64,000 nucleotides of DNA from Centropus unirufus. Its lineage: Eukaryota; Chordata; Aves; Cuculiformes; Centropidae. The stretch lies in NCBI GenBank assembly GCA_013397695.1, contig VYZI01000085.1, positions 1,562,714 to 1,626,713 of the forward strand, given 5' to 3'. The first letter of the stretch is position 1, and each line of letters begins with the position of its first letter. Shown here piece by piece: positions 1 to 10,972 of the stretch. Both the position numbers and the translations under genes were made by a program. The notes beneath the pieces were generated by a model. That model was not told the DNA's origin and made no database searches. It saw only the letters and a list, made by a program, of their open reading frames with translations.

Positions 1-1779
1 TTACTTCATATGTTTTCCTTTATTTCCCTTTTTTGTCCTATTGCATTTTGTGTCCACTACGAGCTCTCTTTCTGGCTTCCACAGCATTTTTCCCTCTGCT
101 TCTTTCTAAGGCCAATATTAAGAGAAATTCTTACTGATATTTACTTGTGTTGGCGTCAGGAAAACTGCTCAGTAATTTCAATGTCAGCAAGAACTTATTT
201 TAGGCATTACATTTCATTCTTCCATGCTGTAGCCTGAGCAAACTTCTCCAGGTTGTTCTATTGAATTGCCTGTATTTCTACATTTCCTTTTCATTTGCCC
301 AAGCAGACTTCAGCCTTCCCCAGTGCCATAAACTCTGCGTGGCGCAAGGATTTCCATTTAGTTTGTTTCTTTTTGAGGTGTAAAACTTGACAGATCCTAT
401 AAAGACAGAAGGGACATAGAATCACAGTAGAATGGCAACTTTTTTTGTCAGGAAAAATCAGAAGAAAATCCATCCCCTGCAATCCCAGAGGAGAGGAGGA
501 CCCTGAGGTGCATGAAGTAGTTGATTGCTGTCAAAGCTGGTGTTGTGTGTCCTTTGGATACACAGAGTGTCACTCAGGTTCTTCTGAGGAAACTTTGTGA
601 CTATAAAATCACCGCACACGTACAGAGCTCCTGCTCAAAACCAAAACCTCACCCTCCTTTATCTGCTCTTTTTGTCCTATTTCAGTTTCCTTCCACTTTA
701 TTTAGGGTTTTGCTATTAAATAATATGGTGTATCCTGCATTAAACCAGATCCTTCCCAGGCCTTGTGGTGAGCTTCCCAGCACCGCGATTGTTCTGTAAA
801 GCGTAAGAAGCTGAAATCTGGTCTAGGGAGATCAGCCACAGAGGGCGAATCTGGATTGTCTTAAAAGAAATGAAGAAAAAGTATAAGGGTTGGTTTGTGT
901 TTAAATTTTGAAGTACAAAGGGGCTGTCAGGGAAGGAGAAAAGGGCAATAGCCAAGTTTTGCGGAGGACAGGGTATGGGCTGAGGTAGGAAACCTGGACT
1001 TGTTTTTAGGATTTTTTTAAAACAATCCTTTTTCTCTATATGAGAAAATAACTTTCCTGGTCAAGAGCCTCTTCTGGTTGTGCATTGGGATAGAGGGCCT
1101 GGGCTTTGGACCCGGAGTTCCTCTCTTCAGGACTGGGTCTTTCCCTGTGTAAAACTGAGTGTCTTCCTGGGACTCCAGTGCCTCCCGAGAGTGGTGGAAA
1201 TGCAGGGATACTTAAATGACTTGAATGAGGAAGGTTGTGTTTGTGAGAGTCTCTGCTTGGCTCCTGTTGTTTCCTGTTCCTTCTGGGGGCAAATGTGAGC
1301 CTGGTGCTTTCACCAGGGTCTGCGTTGTTTACAACAAACCCAGTCCAGGCCAAACCATGTCCAACCAAGTCACCAGAGCCTGGCCAGGGTTACCCAGTGA
1401 CTTCTTTGTGCTGTGTTTTAGCGCCTTGAAAAAGCTTTGGATTATACTTTTTGTTTCAGACAGCTCTTAAATGCATTAAATGTTCCGAACATTCCACAGT
1501 GGGCAACGAGAAAGGAGCCAGCATTACAAGAAAGGTTATTTAAATATCTAATATTTAAATATCTGATTAACGTAGCACTCTTGCATTTGGTAAATACTGG
1601 TATTCCTGTGATTCGAAAAACTGCCTCCAGAACGAGTAACACAGTTGGATTAATACTGGCCTTAAAGGCTCATTAAATACCTGCAAGGATATTTGCTTAT
1701 CATCTAAATTTTTGTTTGGAAAGCATCAGACCTCAGTGAGCTGTGATCTCTGCTAAGCACTTCTCTCCTTATCTTCCAG
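1..1779. other. GPATCH1 intron sequence
   Basis: This stretch precedes the first recognisable GPATCH1 exon. I found no family block, tRNA or clear repeat in it. There is a small duplicated ATTTAAATATCT motif near 1547-1563. Short open frames here have no recognisable content. Confidence 0.6.
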
Positions 1780-1961
1780 CTGATACCTTGGAGCAGTGTT
1801 TAGACTCAAATATGACAGAATGGGAGCGGGGCAGAGAACAAGAGGAGTTCCTCCGTGCAGCGACGTTCTACAAATCCTCAAGCTCGGTCCTGGCCTCCAG
1901 GTTTACCCGGGCCAAATATGAGGATGATGATGACCAAGTCGAGGTTCCTCGGGACCAAGAG
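1780..1961 (+). CDS. GPATCH1: GPATCH1 exon (first in window)
   Basis: The acceptor is a pyrimidine tract ending in AG at 1778-1779, and the donor is GTTGGT at 1962. The exon encodes DTLEQCLDSNMTEWERGRE through VEVPRDQE and ends on a whole codon. It enters in the middle of a codon, so an earlier exon must exist. None is recognisable in bases 1-1779. Confidence 0.93.
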
Positions 1962-2243
1962 GTTGGTGCTGTTTGTAGTCTTGGAGTGCACTGGAGCTGC
2001 AGTTGCTGCCTGAACCATGGCTTCAAAAAGTCTTTCAAAAAAGACTTTTGTAGATAAAATGTTAGTGTTTTGTTCTTCTTCTGCTTAGCAAACTTTCAAA
2101 AGTCAAAAGTGCTCTATATGTACAAAGCAATGATTTGCTAAACTACACTTAGTGAAGTTTCTGTTCCACTCTGAAGTTTTCTAACACTGCCAGTTCTCCA
2201 AGTTGTTACTAATTTTTCAGCTGTAAATGTTTGACTTTTTCAG

Positions 2244-2371
2244 AATGATCTTGACGATAAGGAGGCTGCTGTGAAGATGAAGATGTTTGGCAAGCTCACA
2301 AGAGACACGTTTGAGTGGCATCCTGAAAAGCTGTTGTGTAAAAGATTTAATGTTCCTGATCCATATCCTGA
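2244..2371 (+). CDS. GPATCH1: GPATCH1 exon
   Basis: The acceptor is TTTTTCAG and the donor GTAAGA at 2372. It encodes NDLDDKEAAVKMKMFGKL and continues through TRDTFEWHPEKLLCKRFN to VPDPYP. This is the most strongly conserved block of the C-terminal half. It leaves two bases of a split codon, completed by the exon at 3063. Confidence 0.95.
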
Positions 2372-2499
2372 GTAAGACAACGGATACTGATATTTTAACA
2401 CTTTGAGAATTCTGATTTTTATCATAGCCTTCTGGAAAGTCTGGCTTGAGGTTTTCTTTTTGACTCATCAGAGATGTGATACAGAAATGCCACAGTGAA

Positions 2500-2960
2500 A
2501 CATAGAATCATAGAATGGGTTGGGTTGAAAGGGATCTTAAAGACCACCCAGTTCCAAGCCCCTGCCATGGGCAGGGTCACATCCCACTGGATCAGGGGGC
2601 TCCAAGCCCCATCCAACCTGACCTTGAACACCTCCAGGGATGGGGCAGCCACCACTGCTCTGGGCAACCTGGGCCAGGGCCTCCCCACCCTCACAGGAAA
2701 ACATCTCTGCCTAAGATCTCATCTCAGTCTCTCCTCTTTCAGCTCAAAACCTTTTCCCCCATCCTATCCCTGCACTTCCTGATCCAGAGCCCCTCCCCAG
2801 CTTTCCTGGAGCCCCTTTCAGTACTGGAAGCTGCTCTGAGTTCTCCCCAGATCCTTCTCCAGGCTGAACAACCCCAACTCTCTCAGCCTGAACTCACAGC
2901 AGAGGTGCTCTGGCCCTCAGATCATCTTCATAGCCTCCTCTGGACCCATTCCAACAGAAT
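2500..2960 (-). repeat. CR1 LINE, 5'-truncated, inside a GPATCH1 intron
   Basis: The left edge carries the reverse complement of the CR1 3' end (CATAGAATCATAGAATGG), so the element reads on the minus strand. The body has the familiar avian CR1 3' region with the GGATGGGGCAGCCACCAC block. It fills most of the intron between the exons ending at 2371 and starting at 3063. Open frames here are not genes. Confidence 0.92.
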
Positions 2961-3062
2961 TGTATGCATTTTAGGGACCACTGTAGGTGTTTCAGCTTGT
3001 TCTAGATAATTTGAGGTCTTTCTGTGTTGAAAACAATAACGAATATTTTTATTTCCCTTTAG

Positions 3063-3196
3063 TTCTTCCATTGTTGGGTTGCCGAAAGTGAAAAGAGACA
3101 AATATTCTGTCTTCAATTTCTTAACTCTGCCCGAGCCCAGCACTTCTGTAACTCAAGCAACAAATGAAAAAGCTCAACAGAATACCAGTCTCAGCA
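3063..3196 (+). CDS. GPATCH1: GPATCH1 exon
   Basis: The acceptor is CCCTTTAG and the donor GTAAGC at 3197. It encodes SSIVGLPKVKRDKYSVFNFL followed by TLPEPSTSVTQATNEKAQ. The family block VKRDKYSVFNFLTLPE is clear. The frame is consistent with the exons on both sides. Confidence 0.94.
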
Positions 3197-3505
3197 GTAA
3201 GCTTGCTTTTACCTTGTTCCTTTGGCCATAAATGAGAGACTAGTATAGAAGCAGCACGCCTTTGTCGTGGAGAACTTATCCTCCTGTTTGGGTTTGAAAT
3301 TAAAAAACCCAAACTAATTGAAAATAACAAATGATATTATGCTACTTTCTTCTACCTAGAAGGCTTTTATAGTTCAGGTATTCATTAGAAGATGTAAAAA
3401 AAATGTCAAACTCCACAGAAGCAGTGGAGGGATTTAAGATCAAGTAGGCTGGAAATGCAGGGTGATTTGGCCTGGAACTGATTTGAACGCTTGTGATGTT
3501 TTTAG

Positions 3506-3669
3506 AACCGAAGAAACCTTCAAGATGGGACATGTCAGATAAAGAGAAAGAGAAGAAAGATTCCATCAGTGAGTTCATTAGTCTTGCTCGAGCAAAAGCT
3601 GATGTTCAGCAGCAGCCACCAGCACCAGAAGAAAGTGGAGCTGCGCCGAGTGAAACTCCTGCCACTGAG
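3506..3669 (+). CDS. GPATCH1: GPATCH1 exon
   Basis: The acceptor is GTTTTTAG and the donor GTGAGT at 3670. It encodes PKKPSRWDMSDKEKEKKDSI and then SEFISLARAKADVQQQPPAP, ending on a whole codon. The KPSRWD and SISEFISLAR blocks identify it. The glutamine/proline-rich end is the variable linker of the family. Confidence 0.94.
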
Positions 3670-4075
3670 GTGAGTTTACAGCAGCCTTGGAACTGAAAGG
3701 GGAATAACTGGAAACCACCACAGCCCGGAAATAAGGTCGGGGAGTACATGGACTGATTTAATACACATCAGTTTGCAGGAGAGCCGTCTCGGGATGAGCA
3801 AAGATGTGAGATTGTACTTTGAAGGGTTTTGAGGTCCTAACTACGAGAGGTAAAGCATTTACTGTGTCCAAGGACAGAAGGGATGACTGGACTTGGAGCA
3901 GCAGCCTCAGAGAAGGGAGGCAGCCGTCCGGGAGTTCAGTTCAGCCCCTTGCACTCACTTTGCTTAGAGGCGCAGAACATTGTTTTTTCTGCTTTGAATG
4001 GAGGAGGGTGGATAATTCAGGGAGAAAGGTGATGTTTTCCTATTGCGTGAATTTAGCAGTAAAGTTTGTAATTGA

Positions 4076-4142
4076 AGTTTGAATTAATAAATTTAAAGGG
4101 GAATTAACGGAATTAATTTATTAATTGAATTAATAAATTTGA
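4076..4142. repeat. AT-rich local duplication/palindrome
   Basis: GAATTAATAAATTT occurs twice, and between the copies is a self-complementary AATTAATTTATTAATT core. It lies within the intron before the GPATCH1 exon at 4381. Confidence 0.6.
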
Positions 4143-4380
4143 CTGGGAATCTATTTTCAGCTGTCTTTGTGGCACAAATTGTGCTGCCCTTTATGGGACA
4201 CAAGTTTATCAGTGTTTCACTATTTTGCACAAGCAGGTGCTAAGATTGTGTATTGCACGGCTCTTGTGGTATCTGAGTGTTTTCTAAATGCGTGTCGGCA
4301 TGTTTGAAGTTATCACTGGGTGGAGGGAGTGTTTGTTTCTCTTGTGTTTAGATGCAGTTTGTTGTGACACTGTCTTGCAG

Positions 4381-4585
4381 GTGGCTAATGAAGACAAGGA
4401 TCAGGAAGAGGAAAGCAGGCCACCCATGGACTTATTTAAAGCCATTTTTGTGAGTTCCTCAGATGAAAAATCATCTTCCTCTGAAGAAGAGAGTGATGAC
4501 GAGCAGCAACCATCTACTTCGGCGGTAGAATCGGAAACCAAGCAAGTTGATGTGCCAGAAACTTCTTCATCCACTGTACAAAGTG
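4381..4585 (+). CDS. GPATCH1: GPATCH1 exon (DLFKAIF and acidic serine block)
   Basis: The acceptor is GTCTTGCAG and the donor GTAAGT at 4586. The exon encodes PPMDLFKAIFVSSSDEKSSS and then a run rich in S, E and D. DLFKAIF followed by SSSDEKSSSS is a family hallmark. The dense Ser-Asp/Glu pattern suggests constitutive phosphorylation (inference). Confidence 0.95.
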
Positions 4586-5636
4586 GTAAGTAACGGGTTC
4601 ATTTTTATAAATACCTTGTAAATGCTTCATTTAGGAATCCCATCCTCCAGGTCTGCTAGGACAGTGCTGATCCTGGGTGAATCACCTGGAAATGGTGGAG
4701 CTGGGCTTGTAGGAAATGATGCAGCGCTGAGGAAGGCCTTGCATCTAACAGCCTTGTCTATGTTGCCCCGTGTCTTGCATAGATTTTACCATCAAACCGT
4801 CCTAAGGAATACGCTTTTTAAGTAGTGAGGGGGAGCAAAACGTGTAACGTTAGAGCACACTTTACTGAGAAATGCAGGAAACTTTTATACCTTTGATAAA
4901 TTGGAAGACAGAATTGTCCAGTTTTGACTGTCTTGTGGATATTTGATGACTTCAGAAATAAGTGGCTTGCATTTCTTTGATAATTAAATTCACTCTCTAA
5001 ATGTTGTTATTCCAGTAAAATATAATACTGAGATAATTTAAGACATCAAAAAGTTTATTTCTATTCTAGTTATAAAAGTTGCCACTGTACTTCCACAATA
5101 GAGGGAGGAGGCCAATCTTTTACTCTACTTCTTAGTAGAATTTAGTAAACAAGCTGTAAAAAGTACTTGTATTTTTAAGATGTCATTAAATTAACAAAGC
5201 ATACAATATAACTAGCTGACAATGCAAATACTTTGTCTTCTTACTGTCACACATGTTAACAGAACCAACTACTTTGTGGTGTTTTAACTACAGATCTTGT
5301 GGAGTCTTCCCAAGTAATGGAAAAGCAGTGCCGTGTTACTAAATAGAAGCGAACACATGCACTGATATTAATTTGCAATCATTGATTTAATTTGCAATTG
5401 GGTAGTGTAAAAGGCCAATTTTGATGAAAAAAAATAAAATAAAACCCCAACCAGTATGTCAGCATCTTTCAGAATGCCAGCCAGCTGGGCAAAGCAGTCT
5501 GTGGAGACGGAGGACACTGAGCCGTCCGCTTTCATAGAGGTTTTTAGGAAGCCTCCTTTCAATTTCTTCAGCACTTGGAAAAGCATTTCTTTGGTTTTCT
5601 TTCGAATCAAGAAGTATTTGTGTTTTTTCTTCGTAG

Positions 5637-5747
5637 AGAACCTGGCTGCTACAACTGATCCTGGCGTTTCTTTGTTGCCCACGTCAAAGCAGGAACTGGA
5701 TGCAGCAGAGGAATTTGGACCAAAGTTGCCTCCCTCTTTTTCTTCTG
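5637..5747 (+). CDS. GPATCH1: GPATCH1 exon
   Basis: The acceptor is TTCTTCGTAG and the donor GTGGGT at 5748. It encodes a variable stretch and then the conserved EEFGPKLPPSF motif. Phases fit the neighbours: one base carried in, one base carried out. Confidence 0.92.
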
Positions 5748-6206
5748 GTGGGTTCTCTTAGCGTGCGAGTTCCGCACATTGAAATTGTGCGTAAAATATA
5801 TGATATTGTTCTTTAAATAAAACTTGTGAATAGGCACTTTACCTCTTAAATGCCTGCGTTATGTCAAACCAGCATCAGTAAGTGCTTTATTCCCATGCTG
5901 TGATCCACTAACAGGAGCCTCCTTCCCTGTGTACTCATTTTGTTGTAGCTCTGTGGAGGCAATGATAAAAAACAGGGAAAATATAGGAGCGGCTTTGCAA
6001 TTTCTTCTAATAACAGATTGCAAAGGCATTTAATTACAGTAGGAACTTTGCACTTGGGAGTTTTAGGTATTTCTATTTGAAAGCTTAATTGTTTGTTGCT
6101 GTTTTTTTAAAACTGTCTATGAGATTAAAAGCATTACAGCATTTAATGGTAAATTTACTGGGGTTTTGTGATTTTGCTCTGTTTCTGCATTTGCTTTTTG
6201 CTTCAG

Positions 6207-6331
6207 GCTCTACTTGGCAACAAGAACCAGTGGTGCCAGCAAGTTTTCCTGGGCCTAGTGGGAAAGAAAAACGTAGGAAGAACAGAGAGAAACACAAGAA
6301 TAAGAGAGACCACAAACACAAAAAGGAAAAG
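6207..6331 (+). CDS. GPATCH1: GPATCH1 exon (basic region)
   Basis: The acceptor is TTGCTTCAG and the donor GTATTG at 6332. It encodes a short variable part and then GKEKRRKNREKHKNKRDHKH, the start of the lysine/arginine/histidine-rich tail. It ends on a whole codon. Confidence 0.93.
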
Positions 6332-6843
6332 GTATTGAATTTCAGTGACCAGTTTACTGATTCTTTCAAATCAGTCACAATGTTTTATTTTATACCAGGT
6401 TGGAACCAGTAGACATAGTGGGACTTGAAATTAACAACCGGGATTCTTTGGTGTCTTGAAACGTGAACTCCAGAAGAAAAGGTTGTCCAACTGGGGTGCT
6501 GCTTCTTCCATGTATCCAATGTGACCACGGATACAGAATTATGGATGCTTTAATGTCAGGCGTATTCTGGGAACTGCACACAATTCATGGCTTGTACACA
6601 AATAATAATAATGAGATTTGTGGTTTAGAGGGGGTTGGGCACTGGGGATGAAATGGGTGATTTTCGGATGTATTTTTTGTGCTCATCCTGTGTAGTGGCA
6701 AAGCGTCATTGTGAAGCATCCGTTTCAGTTAAGCCTGGAGTCTACACTGGAATCGATGTTTTGCTGTTGTTGCCTTTCAATAAAACTCAACTCTGTCACA
6801 ATGCAATAAAGATTATTTTTCTTTCTTTCCTTTTTTTTTTCAG

Positions 6844-6989
6844 AAAAAGAAACATAAGAAGCAGAAAAACAAAGGAAAACACAAGACTAAAAAATCAGAA
6901 AAGGAGAGCAGCTCAGACACTTCAGACAGCAGCGACAGCCTCAGTGACATGGACACCACAGCCTTGTCCCCCAAAGAGCTTCTGAGAAG
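6844..6989 (+). CDS. GPATCH1: GPATCH1 exon (lysine-rich tail and SD cluster)
   Basis: It is preceded by a long T tract ending in CAG, with donor GTAAAG at 6990. It encodes KKKHKKQKNKGKHKTKKSEK and then a serine/aspartate-rich stretch ending LSPKELLR. The basic part looks like a nuclear localisation segment. Confidence 0.94.
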
Positions 6990-8128
6990 GTAAAGAAAGT
7001 TTACTGAAGAACTGCGAATTCTGCAGTGAAGAACCAAACCCTCTGTTTATGACTTGTCATTCTAGTGAATCTATTTGCAGGCAATACAGATCAGCCGGTC
7101 TCTTTGAGAATATAAAATACTCGGCTTTCTTAATAAACTGAGGAAAGGTTACAAATATTAGGCATCTAATCAAAATGGTAATTTATTTTGGGATAGAAGC
7201 CTTTTAAGGTAAAGGGCACTAAATACAACTCTGGTAAGTAATGGAAGTTACGGTTAAAGATGACAGATCCTTTTGGGAAGGATTTTGAATGGGAATTGAT
7301 AACTGAACAAGTGCAGGGGAGGATTTGTATTTCCATTAAGTGTTTCTCTTGGCAGCACTGGAAGCACTTCTGCTTCACTTTGATTATTGGCGAAAGATGA
7401 GGTCCACACGCAGCCTGTGTGTGGCACTGATGCTTAAGACAATTCTGCACTGGAGAGCAGTGAAACAGGCAGAACAGTGCCTGAGGCACGTACACACCCA
7501 CTAAATTTAGATTGTGCTGTTAGATTCTTCATGAGGGGGAGATGGGAATGTAAGCGCCAGCAGGGACATCAATATCGAACAAGAACGTTTCCCAATTGCA
7601 TTTTGCTCACACACTTGAAGTCCAGGACAAAGCAACTTTCCCCAGCGCAGATCGTAGCCAGCTTGAGGTGCAGCCCACGCAGAGCAGTCGCTGGGTTGTC
7701 ATTTGTTCCGTGTCTCGTGTTGGCTGAGGGCGAGATCTGAAGGTGTTCGTGTCACATCTCGCTGGCCAGTGGCACAGCGACAGGGGCTGGGTGTTCCGTG
7801 GAACAGGTACTGGTGGGCAGGCTGGAGTCTGAAAGGACTCTGCCTTCCGTCCCTTTGGAACAGCCTCATGTGTTGGTGTGTCTTGGTAAAACCCCAACCC
7901 ACTCCTTTGATTCCTAAATAGATAAAATACGGTTTTATGCATTTTGCACTTTGTCAGTACAAGCAGCTGTTGGAAGTCTCTGCATGTCTCCGCGTCACCA
8001 AGAAAATGTTTTTACCTCACATTACACAAATCTCTCCCTTTTAAACTAAGAGTTTAGAAAGTGCTCAAGTAATCAGATGTTCTTAGTGTCTCTGGTCAGC
8101 CTCACCTCTTTTCCTTTCTCCCTTTCAG

Positions 8129-8150
8129 ATTAAAACAACTTCAGTATTGA
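8129..8150 (+). CDS. GPATCH1: GPATCH1 terminal coding exon
   Basis: The acceptor is CCCTTTCAG. The exon completes an arginine codon and adds LKQLQY before TGA at 8148-8150. The LLRRLK ending is conserved in the family; the last residues vary. Only 22 coding bases lie in this exon. Confidence 0.93.
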
Positions 8151-8420
8151 AGAGGCAGCTCGCTTTCTTCAGTGCCGTGTGACTTGATCTCAAGTTTTTG
8201 ATCTCCTCCGTGATGGCAGATCAATCGTGTATGCTTGGAAGCACTGTAGATACTGTATTCATATTGAATTTGTTGGAAAGTCGACGTGCATATGTTTGTT
8301 TTGTGATGCTTTGTATGTTCAAAATGTGTGGGGTATGGAATGTTGGAAAGACTCCTTTCTGGGTAGCATAATTGAAAATACCGCGGGCTCTGTTTTCATT
8401 AACATGAAAGAAGATATTTT

Positions 8421-8426
8421 AATAAA
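8421..8426 (+). terminator. GPATCH1 poly(A) signal AATAAA
   Basis: This is a canonical AATAAA 270 bases after the stop codon. It is followed by a GU-rich stretch (TGTTTTTGTGTG near 8442-8453), the usual layout of a cleavage site. The implied 3'UTR is about 290 bases. Confidence 0.8.
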
Positions 8427-8440
8427 CTTAAATATTACAA

Positions 8441-9450
8441 ATTGTTTTTGTGTGAGGAGGCATTGCCCGGGACCTTTAAAATGCTGGACAGTTTCAGTCT
8501 GAGGTAACTTAGGAAGTTAAAAACTAAAGCCATGTAAAACTGGTATTGGGTGCAAATGTTTTAATGTGCAATGCAGAATTTTACATGGCACTTTTGCAGC
8601 ATTGGGCTGCATTTGAGTTATTTTTACCTCTCTAAATTGTTCATAGCATTCACCACAGCAGAGCTAAACCAATCAACTGTCACTTTGACACAAATTATTA
8701 AGGCTAATGTACTAAAATATTATTACTATAATTATAATCTGCCTTATTTCATGTAGTTACAATCACAACTGTTTATTTCACTTTTGTTTCATGCAGTGCA
8801 TTTAAGAAGCAGTTGTTATCTTGTAGAATCTTTTTAATGTAAGCAGTGATCAATGCTGCTTTTTGAATTATCAGGCTGTTAAAATAGAAGCCAAGGGCCG
8901 GAAAGGTCCTTGATGCTTCCTGTGTGGTTCGGGCTCAGGTGGTTGATTTTTGTTAGCTCTGTTCACGCAAAGGTGTGCAGACAGCCACGAGCAAACTCAG
9001 TGACTGAAGAAAAGCCTTTGCCAAGCATCTTTGGCCAAATTTGTCATGGTCGTGGCTAAAACGCGTGGCCAAAGAGCTGGGGGTGCTCCCCTTCAGTGGG
9101 CCAGAATTGGGGAAACAAGGGCTTGAAGGGCTTGAGAGAGACTTCAAGAGGTTACAAGGTAAAAATTACTTCTTATGAGAGGAAGAAACGGTGGGAAATC
9201 GTACTAAACCGCTTACCCCTAGAAAAAAAGCAAAATCCATGTCTTTCTTTTTCATCCAGATTCAGTAAATCTGAATTTGGATCTGGAACAAGCTCAGAGC
9301 TAGTTCCAAGTTGGGGATGGGAACTCTTAGGGGAGTGGAACTTCATTGTTATTCTCCACCGGTTCTTGCTTTCCTGCTCCCCCTTGTGGGCTACGCCTTC
9401 AAAAACCCTTTCAAAGAGAAATCTTCCTGAACTGCTCTGCTCCTTTACAG
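8441..9450. other. Intergenic, no gene seen
   Basis: This lies between the GPATCH1 cleavage site and the first WDR88 remnant. I could not find the WDR88 first exon or a CpG-rich promoter here. The sequence is AT-rich to 8880 and ordinary afterwards. Confidence 0.5.
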
Positions 9451-9561
9451 ATCCAATTAAAGATTCCGAGAGGATGCAGTGGTACTGGGAGCTCCTGCTG
9501 GTTTTGCTTTGAAGACACAAAAATCCTTTCATGCTCTCATCACAGAACAGTGAAGCTCTGG
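9451..9561 (+). pseudogene. WDR88: WDR88 remnant, first WD-repeat exon (frame open)
   Basis: The acceptor is TCCTTTACAG and the donor GTATGT. The 37 codons contain CFEDTKILSCSHHRTVKLW, a typical WD40 blade ending (D-T-K-x-L-S-x-S then T-V-K-L-W). Length and exon ends agree with the family exon without gaps. The conserved GH pair of the repeat is changed to GC, and the SYD position reads SHH. The frame is open, so this piece alone does not prove decay. Confidence 0.85.
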
Positions 9562-10019
9562 GTATGTTATGAACGCAACAAGAAACACCATCTTGAAGCT
9601 GAAATCAAACAAGAAATGTTATACAGGCCCAAAGACTCGCCCAGGAGCCTGCTGGAGATACTTTACTGGCATTTAAAAATAGCAACTCTAAATGGGTTTG
9701 CAATCACAGATAAATAGGGAACTATTTCATACTTCCAATATATTTTTTGATGGTAAAGGGCGACCCTTGTAAGCACGTGTAGCATGCACTGACTCAGAGC
9801 TCTCGTTCATTAGCATTTTAAAACTGCAAGCTGATAGAGCTTAGTCTTTTTCTCCTGAAAGTTCCTTTTTCTGGCTTATTTGTAACCTCTGCGGCGCTGG
9901 AGGAGATGTAGAAGTTACCAGCATGGCCATAAGTGTTTTCAAACCTGTCACTTGCTTTTCCTTTTATTTAAATCTCAATTCACACTCTTTATTTTCTTGT
10001 TTCTCTGTGTTTGATGTAG

Positions 10020-10142
10020 TTAGCTGGGGTTTTGCTAAGATTCCAGCCATCCAGGGCAAGGCAGCCGGGGAGGTGCACAGATTCCAGGTCATCCAATCTA
10101 AATTTAGTGTAAAAGACGGCTTGCAGACATTCAAGGGCTGGG
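10020..10142 (+). pseudogene. WDR88: WDR88 remnant, second exon with stop and frameshift
   Basis: The acceptor is TTTGATGTAG, and the donor GTAACT at 10143 follows a TGG-G end, as expected for a W-(D/E) split codon. The first frame reads LAGVLLRFQPSRARQPGRCT, matching the spacing of family G, R, F and C positions. It then meets TAA at 10110-10112. The end of the blade (T-F-K-G-W) is in a different frame. The length is net +2 modulo 3 against the family exon after allowing for whole-codon losses. Its split last codon joins correctly to the exon at 12658. Confidence 0.6.
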
Positions 10143-10912
10143 GTAACTGTATTTTATGCCAACAAATGACAAGTGTAGCTGTGCTAAATACACGGCAGGC
10201 ACCGAGAGCTGGCAGGTACGGAACAGTCATGACTTGATTCAAGAACTGGTGATGAGTTATGGTAATGCCTGAATATGATACGAATACAGATGATGCAATT
10301 TTATGAACGATCTAAAGTGCAGACTTCTTACTAATGCGGTTTCTACCATAATCCAGGCCTTCTTTCAAATGGGCTGGAAAAACCCAAGAACCCCAAAAGT
10401 GTAAGAAGTCCAGGCACTTTTCAGGTTGTGGGATCCAAGAGCTGTGGATCCAAGAAATCGTGAAGTCTGGAATGGAAAAATCTTGGCCTTTAACGATCAT
10501 TTCCAATGTAAAAAAACACGTGGAGATGTAAACAAATATTGTAGATAGGGGAAATAGAAATGGAGTGTATCTCAGTGTGTTAGTTGTGACAATTATAAGG
10601 GGGGGATTGACAGTTCCAAACTTCCCTGCTCTGTCTGAACTCGGCACTGGAGCCTGGATTTTTCTGTCTTTGGTGAAATGTCATTCTGCTGTCTTCCGTG
10701 TAAGTAAAATGATACCAAGACCCCAAAAAGAAGCAGCTAATCCATTAAATTTTAAGCAGTAAATCCACAAATGTTCTTTTTTTGCTGGAAAGGCTACACT
10801 GTGCCACTTCCCTGCAGTGTGGAAGGATTCATCTGTGGAATCTGATCCTTATCATTTTTATCTAAGATTGATTCATCACTTGTCGAATTATACTTATTTT
10901 TCAGTCTCTCCT

Positions 10913-10972
10913 GTTGGACCAGGCTGCTCAGAGCCTCATCCAGCCTGGCCTTGGCCGACTCCAGGGATGAAG
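10913..10972 (-). repeat. CR1 LINE short fragment
   Basis: The segment GGACCAGGCTGCTCAGAGCC followed by CATCCAGCCTGGCCTTGG and CTCCAGGGATGA matches the CR1 3' region in the same orientation as the copy at 29384. It lies between the second and third WDR88 remnants. Confidence 0.8.

Larger units (their letters stand above)
1780..8440 (+). other. GPATCH1: GPATCH1 gene, 3' part (9 exons plus 3'UTR)
   Basis: GPATCH1 is a nuclear G-patch protein found with the spliceosome, where G-patch domains typically act with DEAH helicases. Only the C-terminal part is here, so the G-patch domain lies upstream. The nine exons join without a frame break into about 405 codons. Recognisable family blocks in order are MTEWERGRE, VEVPRDQE, KMKMFGKLTRDTFEWHP, CKRFNVPDPYP, SISEFISLARAKA, MDLFKAIF followed by an acidic serine-rich stretch, EEFGPKLPPSF, then a very lysine/histidine-rich tail and a serine/aspartate cluster ending in LSPKELLRRLKQLQY. 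The basic tail suits nuclear import and RNA contact, and the serine/acid clusters look like casein-kinase-type phosphorylation sites (inference). The neighbours (WDR88 remnant, then LRP3) match the mammalian order as I recall it, which supports orthology. Confidence 0.95.
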
